From: Bugula neritina
Lineage: Eukaryota; Bryozoa; Gymnolaemata; Cheilostomatida; Bugulidae
Reading direction: 5' to 3'
NCBI GenBank assembly: GCA_964035545.1
Contig: OZ037773.1
Span: 7,840,751 to 7,900,750, forward strand
DNA: 60,000 nt
In this document: positions 48,901-60,000 of the stretch, piece after piece
How positions within the stretch are numbered: position 1 is the first letter of the stretch
How the letters are laid out: the number at the start of each line of letters is the position of its first letter
Position numbers and translations under genes: made by a program
The notes under the pieces: generated by a model
The model's input: only the letters and a program-made list of their open reading frames with translations
Told to the model about the DNA's origin: nothing
The model's database searches: none

Positions 48901-50340
48901 AGAGTTGGATACTCTGACTAAGAGTTATGCAGATGCTGTCCAGAGACTGGTTAGTAACGGCAGGTATGATACGAAGAAGGACTTCACAGTTGTTATTCAG
49001 CCCTTCCTTAGAGATATGACTGCCCCAAAGTTTAGAGTGAGTTTCACAATCACCACTGGGCTAGATGGCTGTGTAATGCTTTATTATCCACAGGTCTTGT
49101 GTCAGCTGTTATTGCATTGTGTTTTACAGTTAGATTAGTGCAGTTTGCAGTTTTTTATAAATAAATAAAATATTTGTTTATTTTAAAATTTATCCTGTGC
49201 AAGCTAACAAAAATTATTGCCTAATTTCTATTAATAGAATTGCATTATATACATATAAATAGAATCAGATTGAATGATTTTTGAAAGTTTTTACTACGTG
49301 GTAGTATAATTTTTCATGCACAACAAACTAATATATTATATGCAAAATGTTTTAGAATAACACCCCTGATGCAACATATTTTGCACCGGACTGTGTGCAC
49401 TGGAGCAGTAAAGGTCACAATGTGATGGGTATAGCTCTCTGGAACACTATGGTAGGCGTAGTTAAAGTGACTCTCAGCCAATAAAATTATTAGACTATTA
49501 GAAAGGCAATAGTTATGACATTAGAATAAACCCATTATTGTCTTTCTTTTATAGTAAAGTGCCACAATTTAAATTTTTAGAGAATGAAAAAAATTTAAAT
49601 TGATGCTTGTCTTTTGCATTTTGAACTAAATATCTTTTAATTAAAATCTATCAGTCCACATTTCTGATATGCTGCCAATAATAACATAAAATACTAGCAG
49701 CAGGTATGACAACTCCTCAAGTCATGAACTAAAAGAGCTTATTTGACTCATATTCACCTGATAGCTATTTCTATCATTTCAACATTTTATTACAGCTGCA
49801 CAAAGTAGGAGAAAAGCAGGAGTATGTCAATATTCATGACCAACCAAAATGTCCATATGTAAGTGAATCTTTTTATCAATATTGCTATGTAGTTTAAGTT
49901 TATGTTATAAAATGTTGTTCTACCCATAGATATTAGAAAAAAAAAACAGTAAGCAAAATTTGAAAAGAATCTTTTTAGTGAAACGTACTCAAATATAAAC
50001 GTTAGCCAGCGGAAACATGCAAATATACAGGAGGGAGTAACTGCTGTATATTGACAGATGTTTTACTACATACAGTGTGTTTATATGATGCTTAGAACTT
50101 TTGTTAGAACTTTAAGTATACATGAATATGTGGTAATTATAGCAGAAGCTCAAAATGTCTAATTTTTAATTTTAGACCAAGTTCATACCAACCAGACTCA
50201 ACATCAGTGACGGCACTGTTGCCATCCTCAAACCTAAGCATACTGGAAGTCACAACAAAAACAACAGCAGCTCACAGGGATTGCATCACCAATCAGTAAT
50301 ATTGTTAGTGCTGTGTGTTTTCAACATGATTTTTGGCTAA
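45921..50340 (+). CDS. Phospholipase B1-like GDSL lipase, single domain, complete (401 aa)
   Basis: Ten exons join in phase: 45921-46050 (ATG), 46148-46274, 46449-46495, 46594-46702, 47215-47347, 47846-48006, 48862-49036, 49356-49451, 49796-49858 and 50176-50340. The N-terminus carries a hydrophobic segment (HIFYGLIISAAGIIL) fitting a signal peptide or anchor. The catalytic Ser lies in MGDSLTTG (Ser61), the block III Asn in VGTNDMC (173), and the Asp-x-x-His pair in APDCVHW (Asp306, His309). Cysteine pairs (CKSC, CPC) match the PLB1 subfamily, which hydrolyses phospholipid and lysophospholipid acyl esters outside the cell. Vertebrate PLB1 has four such domains; here there is one. The C-terminus (NNSSSQG then SVILLVLCVFNMIFG) looks like a GPI-attachment signal or short anchor. 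The ATG directly follows an acceptor-like ACAG, so a 5' UTR exon is likely. Confidence 0.9.
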
Positions 50341-51517
50341 GTATACTGCATGACTGTCAGAAGCGAGTCTTCATATTGTAAATGCATATAGTGTAGCTTT
50401 GATTACAAACATGTATATGTGTTTTGAGAATCAGAGTGAAACTTTTAACCAATCAGGAACCATAAAGTGAAAAAGCTACAGTATTTTGTTTAAATTATAT
50501 GAGGGAATCAATTGCAAAGCTGGGATCAGTAACTTTAAAAACTGTGATAGGTTTTTGTTTCTAATGAATAATTTATTACAGCTCTCAAACAGATATACAG
50601 TCATTTACTGGTGAAACTAAGAGAAGCAAAAATATTACAGAATTTCAGCTGGTTTTAAAAGAATCTGATAATCTAATAAACAAAAAAATATTCCAAAATA
50701 ATTATTCACTCAATCCTCAGGTAGAACAAATAGATGTAACACTTATTTCATGAGCAAGAGAAATATAATAATAAAAGAGGATAGAGGATTCAGAGAGTTA
50801 TAGCATTTGTTTACAGTCCATACTCTTCTTTTTTATATTACGCAGATCTATAGAGATTTTTCTTAGGACAGAAATTTTAAAAGCTAGGTTGTCATTTACT
50901 GTTTAAAAAGCACAATTGAATGTAAATAAAATTATAAATTTTTTTCAGATTTTTTTGAATTTCAGTAAATACTAATAAAATAATATTATTTCTACAATAT
51001 CACAATAGCAGGATATATCATAGCTTATACTATATAGTTTCAAAAAAAAATATATAGTAATGCTACACTTGATTAATTTTTTTTTGGAGATTTGATTTTT
51101 TTATAAATAGAAACAAGTAATTGTAAATTGAATATTTAGTCATTCATTACATGGAGCAAAAGATATTTTTTATCAATATAAACGAGGTGAATGCAGCTTA
51201 CTCATGAAAGACCCACACTGTTTGAAAATGTTAATAGTTTATGATATAATTCTTTTTATATTTTAGTTCTGGGCATCTAGAGATCTTGCTAAAAAAAGAA
51301 AGGCTAAAATTTTGTCACTTAGTGTTTAAAAAACATAATTGAATAAATGAAATTTAATTTTTTTTAAGATTTTTAGATTTTTTTAAACTTAGAACATCAC
51401 CACTACAAAGTTACTATTGTCAGTTTTCAAATTTAGCAATATTTCTAATGTTGATCTCAATTTAACACTGAGAATAGAAACTGCCATATATATGTGAAAA
51501 AATTAATAATTTGAAAT
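50341..51517. other. AT-rich spacer between lipase gene and duplication copy B
   Basis: Holds AATAAA near 50676, a candidate lipase poly(A) signal. A roughly 100-bp segment near 50880 recurs in diverged form near 51300 (TTTAAAAAACATAATTGAAT type). No gene was seen. Confidence 0.5.
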
Positions 51518-51628
51518 TTTAAGAGTCAATTGACAGTTCTCATATAGGTAATGGTTTCTACCCTTGACATTGGTAAACCACTTTTATGTAAAGAATTATG
51601 CCTTGCTGCCTTGCCATTATTTGTCGAG

Positions 51629-54600
51629 TTATTTAGATACAGAGCTGCAAACAGGGATAAGCGATCTTCGCTTTTGAGGATAAATTTTCTTCTTTAAGGG
51701 TGCGAGAGAACCAGCTGATGTCACTAGTCTCGGTATTTTAGATTTCTTCATTGAGTGAGCACCACCTACAGCAGCATAGAAATAAATAAAGTTATTAGAT
51801 TACATAATATATCTTAGCAGACCAATGAAATTTTATGAATTATTTGCAAAATACAATTCTAATATATTTCAAGATGTGAAGTGGTAAGAATAAAGTTTTT
51901 TGGGTAAATTGCAATCAAAAAGCACAGGGATGGTATCTCTTTATTCGATTCTATACATAGTCATGAGCAAGAATATTGCAACTTGTTCTAATGAACTACT
52001 AAAGTTGCGTTTATACCTCTGCTGAAAAAAGTACCGAGTTTAAGTTAATAACGCTTTTCCGGGTACCCCTTTATAGTCAAACTTAAACTCGTTGAAATCA
52101 TATTGATGCGGTTGCTCACTTTCTGAAATTGAAATCGTGAAGGTATAAACGCTACTTAAGTAACAGTACATGTACAGCAAGTATTACCAGTAAACTCCAA
52201 TTTATCAGATACATTCAGCTCATTATCAAGTGATGCTAATATTTAGCTGTAGGATACTAGTACTATCTACTCACCAACTCTTCTCATACAGGAGCAAGAT
52301 ACATCAGTTTCACTGGAACACAGGCTAAGCTGGAGTTGTCTTCTGATTTGATAATCAGTTCTTATTTTTCTCTCATTATCCTTTAAAAAATCAAAACTTG
52401 GGAGTTATACTATTTTTGAGTAACAATAAATTTTTACCACAAAGTTTTTACATTTTGCAGTGAACCTTGAAGACCAGAACTTTTAATGTTTGTATGACAG
52501 TCTTAGCCAAATTTTGGGCAAAAATATTCACAAAAAATTGTATAATTAAGTTAAATTACTCAAATTTGCCAAAATTTAAAACATACTATCTGTTTCCTTA
52601 TAAAATATAAAAATAGTTTCATGTCGATTATATCAACTTACCTCAAAAGAATCTACAGAAGATGTTTCCCATCTGTCATCTTGAGTATCTAGGTCAACTT
52701 GTAAATCGTTATTATCACCTCTTGGTACTCTTGAGCCAATCATATTAGCTGAACTACTTTTTGCTGAAACCTTATTCAAAAATGAATCTGTCCAGGAGGC
52801 AAGTTCAGCCATAGACTTCATTGCTTCATCCAATACATCGTTTTTGGAAAGACTTTCATAAGTTGTTGGTATATCAACTTCCCATTCTTCTTCCTCTATC
52901 GTTGGCAATGTATGGATGTATAATCTGTCATATTCTACTGAATCTTGTTCATCTTCTTCAGTAGCTCTGATGTTTTCATTTGCTGAAGCCAGATTAGATT
53001 TAAACAACTTTTTTGTTGCATTTGTAACAATATCATCGATTATTTCACTAACAAAAGTTCTTGTCTTTAATTCCTCAAGATTGGCTCTAGCTTGAGAAAG
53101 TTTCTGGGCACTCATAGCGAATTTCAGATCAATCTCATCATTAGCTGGTGCTGCCTTCATCTCAGAGATTGCTGTTGTTGACTTTGAGTTGTTGTTCTCA
53201 ACATTATTAGGAGCCTTAGCTTCTTTTTCTATCATGGGTGTTTCTTTTCCAGCCATAGAAGGAACTTGAAGGTTTTTAACTTCTACCTTCTTGTCTAATG
53301 ATGTAGCATTTGTGGTTACGGAGTCATCATGGCTGTCTCCTGACTTAGTTCCTGTGACTGACACACTCGTGTAGCTCGAATCTGTATGATAATTTTCATC
53401 TTGGGAGGCTCTTTGCTTAAAAAACTGGTCGAGACAGGAAAGCGTTGTCATATTTCGGTTTCTTCGCTTGTTTTTCGCCTTTGTGCTGCTGGTTGTTGAC
53501 GCTGGAATCGGTGGCCCTTGACCTTGAGATGTTGGGTAGCAGATTGCTTTCAATAGACACTTGTCACTCTGAAATTGGATATTCTCTGGGGCTGTTAGAT
53601 TCTTCTGGCATTGATCATTTGAGTTGACTGGGTTAGGTGTTGGCTGGGTGTCTTTAATGACGGAGCCCAAGTTACGTTTGAACAACTTTTTTGTTGCATC
53701 TGTAACAATATTGTTTATTACTTCATTGACAAGAGCTCTTTTCTTTAACTCCTCGACATTGGTTTGAGCTTGAAAAAGTTTCTCTGCACTCTTAGTGACT
53801 TTCAGCTCAGTGTCATCATTAGCTGGTGCTGCCTTCATCTCAGAGATTGCTGTTGTTGACTTTGAGTTGTTGATCTCAATACTATCAGAAGCCTTAGCCT
53901 CTTTTTCCATCATGGGTGTCTCTTTTCCGGCCATAGAAGGAACTTGAAGGTTTTTAACTTCTACCTCCTTGTCTACTGATGTAGTAATTGTGGTTAAGGA
54001 GACACTAGGGTTTACGGAGTCATCATGGCTGTCTCCTGACTTAGTTCCTGTGACTGACACACTTGTGTAGCTTGAATCTGTATGAGAATTTACATCCTGG
54101 GAAGTTCTCTCCTTGAAAAACTGGTCGAGACAGGAAAGCGCTGTCATATTTCGGTCTCTTCGTTTGCTTCTCGCCTTTCTGCTGCTGGTTGTTGGCGCTG
54201 GAATCGGTGGCCCTTGAGATGTTGAGTTGCCGACGGTTTTTGATTGACACTTGTCACTCTGAAAATGAACATCATCTGAGGTTTTCAGATTCTGCTGGCC
54301 TCCGTCATTTGAGTTGACTGGGTTAGTGGCTAAAGTTAAACATATATTAATTTTATTCTAGTAATTTTATTCAATTTTTTTTATTTAAAGCAAAACAACT
54401 ATCATGAAAATGCTTGAATTTGAATCTAAACATTAATTTTTTTAAAAGGCATCTTTATCTATAATTGTTTAATGAAAATGCTTACTTTGAATGCCAGTGG
54501 TTTGGAAATCTGAAACAACATCTGTCTGGGTATTTCCGTCTTGAGTAGAAGAGACCCTGGTTTGAGTTTTCCCATCCTGAGTATATTGCACACTGGTTTG

Positions 54601-57600
54601 CGTGTTTCCATTAGCAGTGGATATGACAACTCCTTGACTGCCAACTTCACGGGTCTCATTTCCACTTCTTTGACTTGAAGCATCACAAACCGCTTTGCTG
54701 TTTGTTTGAACAGCTATTCCACAAGTTTTCTTCACCACTGTTTGTGTGAAAGCTGTTGCAGTCTTTATGGATGGCTTTTCTCTTGTGAGATTGACATCAG
54801 CTAAAAAGTAGAAAAACTTTCAATGAGTACAAAACATCTGTGTGCATGAAACAAATCTTTGCATAGACCTTTTGCTCAGCCACAATTTTGATTATCACTT
54901 TTCTAAGTATTTTTCTCGTATAATTTTTAAATTTTCAACAATAGTATATTTTATTAATGAGAAAGTTAGATGCAAAGGCTTCTTATACCAAATTTTTACA
55001 ATCTCGTGAAATTATTAGGTTATGTTTTGTTACACTATGCAACTAATAATGTTAGAATATGATATATACAAATTAATTATTTTTATCACACATTATATTA
55101 TTACTATAGTATTATAATATATCATCATATTACTACAACACATAAATACCACATGTGACATAGAATATTACATCAAATTATTTTATATAATACTGTATGG
55201 TACTGCATTACATTATATTATATTATATTCAAATTAATTATATCACATTATGTTATACTAATTTACAACACATATTAACTCACTCTGACACCCAGTATGA
55301 GTTCTTAGTGGGCAGGAAGTCTCAGTGCTACGAGATAACACCACAGACACTTTTGGATTGGAGTTGTCTGACATTTTCTGTTTACGTCTTTTGACAGTCA
55401 CCATTATTAGAGCCACAATGGTAAGAAACAGGATCTCTCTGATATAAGACATTCTGAAATATAAAGCTGATAATTTGTATTTGTGTAGAGAAAAGGAGAG
55501 TGTTTTTGTTGGGTCAAACGTTGCTTCTGAAAAAAGTATTTTTCTTTAAAACTTGCTAAAATAATTGTTCCAACTTTTTCGAGTTACATCCGATTTTACA
55601 ATAAACAAAAATATTGCAAGCTACAAGATAAATAGTTTAGCATCTTTTTGACTACTTTAGTTTCTTTAAAAGGAGGTAATTGTTTAGAGCATAACCAGAT
55701 ATGGTTTAGTAGAAATTTATTCTCCACTTACCCATCTAACTGGAGATAATCTATGGCAGTATTAGCCTGTGAGCCTGTTTTTAGGATTAGCCTGAGACAA
55801 TAACTCCAACATACTGCAAGGTTATACATCAGATTATAGATTAAAACCTGCACATGCTAGCTGAGTATAAATTAGACCGGCATTAGTATAGAAATTCGTG
55901 ACTGCAAGGAAATATCACAAAAATCTATCACAGACTCATAACCCTTCATTCAACTCTAACTAATATTATGCAATAATGTATTGGTATTACTAGCAACATC
56001 AGAGAATAACATTCATAAAACTAAGTTAGTTTAACACAGGATAATTCAAATAAACATTGGCAGACAGTGTGATAACTCATGTGGGTTTAGAAAAAAAATT
56101 GTAAAAACAAAACAGAAACTAGAAAATTTACCTTCCAATGCATTTGGAATATGTGGAGGTTCAACATCATAACTAAAAATTACCAAATAAAAAATGTAGA
56201 CAATATGCTTTCATAAATATTAAATTAAAAAAGACTGCGTTGTTTTTATAACCAATTTACATCATAATTTTGGAGCATCCTATTTTACACCTATTTAATA
56301 TATAAAACCATGCAACCTGTGAAATAATTGAGTCCTACAATATTGCATCAGAATAGTATCTGCTTTTGTTAAAAAGTTGTAAAAAATTATAGCTGATGCC
56401 AATGTACACATATTTATAGTTAAATTTACTTACAAATATCCTATAAACCTTTGCAGAACTGACTTGGGTTTCTCAACACGGAAACATTTATCTGTAATTA
56501 TAACATAAAGGCATTAATAGTTTAAGTTATGGTAAAAGCTTTCAGTTTCTCATATGCATAGAATGTGCTATAAATAGAATTCTAGAAATGGACAAACTGC
56601 ATGTTACACTCTCTTAACTTGTGCATAAATAATGTATATATTATATATTTAGTATTGATACTTCATACTATATCGAATATAACAAACTTATTTACTCATT
56701 TAAAATTATGACTACAAATTTGCTTCGCGTAGTATGAACCTTGCCCATCAGGTCGTTATGGTCGGGTGATTTTGTTTTAGAATTTATATTGTTTGTGTAT
56801 TGCTACGCGAGTTTCTCCGTAATGAGCGTCTCCTAAATGCGCAAGCAAAAATATTTCTTTTGTGCTTACGCGTGCTAATAAGTGCTTCACGTAACCTTAC
56901 AACAACTGGAGTTATCCTCCCCCAACATGCGTGACATTTTGCTTGCGCATTTAGGAGACGCCAATTAAGAATATCGCGTAGCAATACACAAACAAAATAA
57001 ATTCCCAAACAAAATCACCCGACCATAACGACCTTTTGATAGTAGTTTATACTACACGAAACAAATAATTTGCAGTTATTTAAATGAGTAAATAAGTTTA
57101 TTATATCCAATATATTATTAATACTAAATATAAATACTCTATCTTTTCGAAATGTTGAGTTCTCTTAATTCAGTTTTTTATCATAGAAACTATATATACT
57201 TTACATAATATAGTTGTGACTCAATAGCTCTTAGCTATGCTATAGATTAGTACTAGCATAAATATTTAAAAATACTGCAGATACACTCATTGACCATTGC
57301 TACTGAAATTAGTATTATATTAACATGCTTCACACAGCAAGTCTTTACCACAAGCCTGCAGAATCATACTTTATAACAGTAGCAGTTATAAACTATGGCA
57401 AGTATAATAACCAACAAAAGTAAATCCTAACTATATAGTCTTTATAATGAGAACTAGACTGAAAATACCTGCTTGCTGAGATGAGTCAGTGCATATGTCA
57501 CTCACATTAATAAATATAAATTACTATAATAATATTATGATGACTATACGACACATCTACGTTGAATAGCATTAGAATATATTGTAGTTGTTTAACGTTG

Positions 57601-57694
57601 TAGTATAATGAAAATATAGCTTACCCAATTCTTCAAGGTTTAGTATGCTGTTCAAAATACAGAACAGATGAGTTAATAATACAGAGAAATCCAT
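51629..57694 (-). CDS. Putative AKAP-like membrane scaffold, paralogue B (888 aa)
   Basis: Nine exons at positions equivalent to paralogue A: 57625-57694 (ATG), 56434-56491, 56132-56172, 55732-55813, 55284-55453, 54486-54800, 52642-54329, 52275-52380 and 51629-51765. All splice sites, phases and motifs are kept. The sizes match exon by exon except the large exon, which is 18 bp (six codons) shorter, a frame-preserving change. TQT motifs (GKTQTRV, GNTQTDV), both RII-like helices (EELKKRALVNEVINNIV, EELKTRTFVSEIIDDIV), WETSSVDSFE and the two SxIP motifs (KSKIPR, RSLIPV) are present. The copy is thus intact and probably functional, with some divergence in the helices that could alter partner choice. 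Confidence 0.8.
52003..52156. mobile_element. Harbinger-like MITE, 154 bp, with TAA target duplication
   Basis: Terminal inverted repeats AGTTGCGTTTATACCT and AGGTATAAACGCTACT flank the insert, with TAA on both sides (52000-52002 and 52157-52159). Copy A of the duplication has the uninterrupted site CTACTAAGTAAC. Inside is a further inverted pair (GAGTTTAAGTT and AACTTAAACTC). A 3-bp TAA duplication points to the PIF/Harbinger superfamily. Confidence 0.85.
56750..57034. mobile_element. Foldback MITE in duplication copy B
   Basis: The more complete sister of the element at 36183. Left AGGTCGTTATGGTCGGGTGA mirrors right TCACCCGACCATAACGACCT, and the inner arms pair around GGCGTCTCC/GGAGACGCC. 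Present at the same intron position in both copies, so it predates the duplication. Confidence 0.8.
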
Positions 57695-57893
57695 ATTAAT
57701 ATTACATTTACATCAATATAATCATAGCAATACAGTACAAGTTAAGATAAAATCTTCTAGCTGTGTACACAAATATGCTGCAAGTGAAGTGGGCAACAAT
57801 GGTTTTTAGAATCAACATTGAGTTTAAGTTATTTACGTTCATCTTCAACAATCATATTATATTCATATATATAAATTGTTGTAGAAATATTAT

Positions 57894-58030
57894 ATTGTAG
57901 AAATATATATAAAATATAATTTATACAATAATAAATTATATATATAATTTATTATTGTATAAATTATATTTTATATATATATTTTATTATATATATATAT
58001 ATTTTTTTTTTATTATTATATAAAATATTT
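57894..58030. repeat. AT-rich palindrome at the duplication edge
   Basis: Self-complementary TATAATTTATACAATAATAA / TTATTATTGTATAAATTATA runs, then TATATATATATATTTTTTTT. It begins where similarity between copies A and B ends. Confidence 0.8.
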
Positions 58031-59766
58031 TTATCAAGTTAATAATTGTTTACCTTATTTAAAATTTGGACACAAGGCCAATTATATAATTGCATCATTT
58101 CACAGTCCACTTTCTTTAAAGTCAAATGTAATTATATAAAATAAAAAAGTAAAGCATTAAGAGAGAAAAGAGACAGTGCAAGAAATTGCCCATCAGGCAA
58201 GCAATGTTCTATATTTTCAAATTGTTGAAAAAAGTGTTTACTTTAATTCGCTGAGCACTAAAATGTTTTAATGGTGATGCCAGCCAGGCCTATTGAATTT
58301 TAAAGAGCTTGAAGTAACACTAGTAATTATTTTAGCCATGAAAATAATAGCATTGCAAAATTCATACATTAAATGCTGTTGGTTCATATTTGACTACCCA
58401 AGCTGAGTCTTCTAGCTGCATGAGTATCTCCCTGTACATTCATACAGGCTTTAGCTTTATAATAGCTTCTTTGTGACTTTATTTTACAAGAAAGAAAGTT
58501 TAGGCAAGTATGTTTATTTGTATAAAACTAAAAAAATGCAAAAACAATTTTGTAGTGACATATTGTTGTTCATACATGTAATTATCAGCTTTTCTCTTGT
58601 GCTTATGTAATTGAGTTTATAAACTATAGAGCTTATAGCAGTAGCATATTATACCTATTATAGTTAGAATCAGAAATGAATAATTCAAGGATGGGCAACT
58701 CCAAGGGCTCACTTAAAATTTGAATTGTTCGTGAGTAACATCTCATATATAACTTATATCTCAACTGCATTTTAGCAATAATTAGCACCATATAGCATTA
58801 AATATTAAGTTTAACTTATATAGTTTGCTGAGAGTTGAAAACAAAAAACATATCATTTTAGCTTTCGGAAACATTAAACAATATTAGATTAGATTCATGG
58901 CAAGGTATATGATAAAAGTTAAAATGCGATAATATGTTCAATATCAATAGAATTATAAACCAATTATGATACACTTCAACTCAAGGAGCTTATGGCATAA
59001 GGAGGTAGGAGATAGTGTCCTTTATCATTCAACACCAGGATGATTAGCGCCAGAATCATCAACACGAGCGTCAACACGAGCGTCAACACGAATATCAACA
59101 CGGATAAGAACTCTTATCCTGATTCTAATCCTGGGCCATCTTATACGTCTTTTCACAATCTCTACAAAGAATCTCACATAGTTATGCAGGCTGTCAAAAT
59201 ACTGGAACAAAATAGAATATTAAAATATGTGTGTTGTTACAAACTTTATTGCACAGTGATGTGATGCATAATAAGGGTCAACATCTATATATGCTTTAAG
59301 AAACTGATTTGTTTGTTTACAATGTTTTCGATTATAGTTTTTCAAACAAATAAAGGATAAGAAAGAAATAATCCAGTTACAGCTTTTTGTAAAGCAATTT
59401 CCCATTTTATTTTGCACAACAAAACACCAAGTATAGTCTGAGTACAATACAAGTTTGTGTTCATTTAAAGCTCACTCATACGTACGTAATTTCTTATGCT
59501 AGAATTTCTTATCAGTTCTTGAGAAGAAAACCTCAAAATTTATTGTGCATATTTCAGTAAAAAAATGTTTTATAATTTCAGCTACTTTACTAAAAAATGT
59601 GCAACTTCAACTCAACTTAGTATGAATAGAGTGCTGAATTTACCACGTGATAAATTCTATTCTTAAACAAAATGCATATAAGATTTCTTTGACACGTGCA
59701 GTATACCACAATAACTTTAGAGAACAAATTATGTATGCCACATAACTTTATAATACTAAATAAGGA
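58031..59766. other. AT-rich region without recognised genes
   Basis: The only structure seen is a short degenerate array of GTCAACACGA units at about 59058-59105. Open frames are short and not protein-like. Confidence 0.5.
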
Positions 59767-59779
59767 AAGAACTTCTTAC

Positions 59780-60000
59780 CATGACCAGAGTTTGCTGTCC
59801 GCTGACCAATAGTTATCCACTGATAGCCATTGAAGCAGAAGGACTCGGCCTCAGCTGATATGAAACTGGTATCAGAGACCTTCCCAGGATGCAGTCACAG
59901 AGGTGAGGTGAGAATCTGCTGTCACTTTGACCTGCTGACCTTTGAAATGCCTTCTGAGTAGTTGACTATCGGCAGCAGAGAGTGTAGACGGTAGGAGGTA
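59780..60000 (-). CDS. Possible exon(s) of a minus-strand gene running off the window
   Basis: A good donor (GGTCATG|GTAAGAAG) sits at 59780. Upstream of it, one frame reads VSDTSFISAEAESFCFNGYQ and WITIGQRTANSG. A different frame further upstream reads LSAADSQLLRRHFKGQQVKV and TADSHLTSVTASWEG. The switch near 59880 could be a short intron, two overlapping exon candidates or a frameshift. The family is not recognised. Confidence 0.35.

Larger units (their letters stand above)
51518..57893. repeat. Segmental duplication, copy B
   Basis: The direct counterpart of 31045-37295. It differs by a 154-bp MITE insertion, small indels and substitutions, and ends at an AT palindrome. Confidence 0.92.

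Overview
The window looks like AT-rich nuclear DNA from an animal, most likely a marine invertebrate such as a lophotrochozoan, though the phylum cannot be fixed by reading. The evidence is spliced genes with short GT-AG introns, metazoan protein families (a type I PIP 5-kinase, a phospholipase B-like GDSL lipase, NHL-repeat membrane proteins), a Gmr1-like Ty3/gypsy retrotransposon, MITEs and many mini- and microsatellites. All gene models were joined by hand from splice consensus and phase; none is backed by transcripts.

Layout. (1) 162-2112, + strand: the last four exons of a nuclear SP/KR-rich protein with a PIP-box-like C-terminus, possibly denticleless/CDT2; one intron is mostly a 16-bp minisatellite. 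(2) 2616-5767: a 3.15-kb element with long imperfect terminal inverted repeats and TATA target duplications. (3) 6009-9409 (possibly to 10169), - strand: an NHL-repeat type I membrane protein whose introns hold TA arrays and a tandem 271-bp repeat. (4) About 10.2-15.0 kb: no convincing gene; two tRNA-like sequences and a possible alternative last exon. (5) 16632-29024, - strand: a complete 18-exon type I PIP 5-kinase gene, modelled at 811 aa, with minisatellites in many introns and in its last coding exon. (6) 31160-37098 and 51629-57694, - strand: two intact nine-exon paralogues (894 and 888 aa) in a direct segmental duplication of about 6.3 kb. (7) Between them on the + strand: a decayed second NHL-type gene (38060-39978), a recently inserted LTR retrotransposon (40761-45173) and a complete ten-exon PLB-like lipase (45921-50340, 401 aa).

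The most interesting item is the duplicated family in (6). Each protein has a short hydrophobic segment near the N-terminus, several TQT motifs of the kind bound by dynein light chain LC8, a 230-residue internal repeat whose two units each end in a helix closely resembling the PKA RII-binding helix of AKAP1, and two SxIP motifs of the kind bound by EB proteins in a basic C-terminus. This suggests a membrane-anchored PKA/dynein/microtubule scaffold; that function is inference.

Other notable points are the retrotransposon, with LTRs that read as identical but with reverse transcriptase and most of RNase H deleted; a minisatellite that repeats the PIP5K gene's own splice acceptor; an intron that is almost entirely a degenerate trinucleotide array; and a Harbinger-like MITE whose empty site survives in the sister copy of the duplication.
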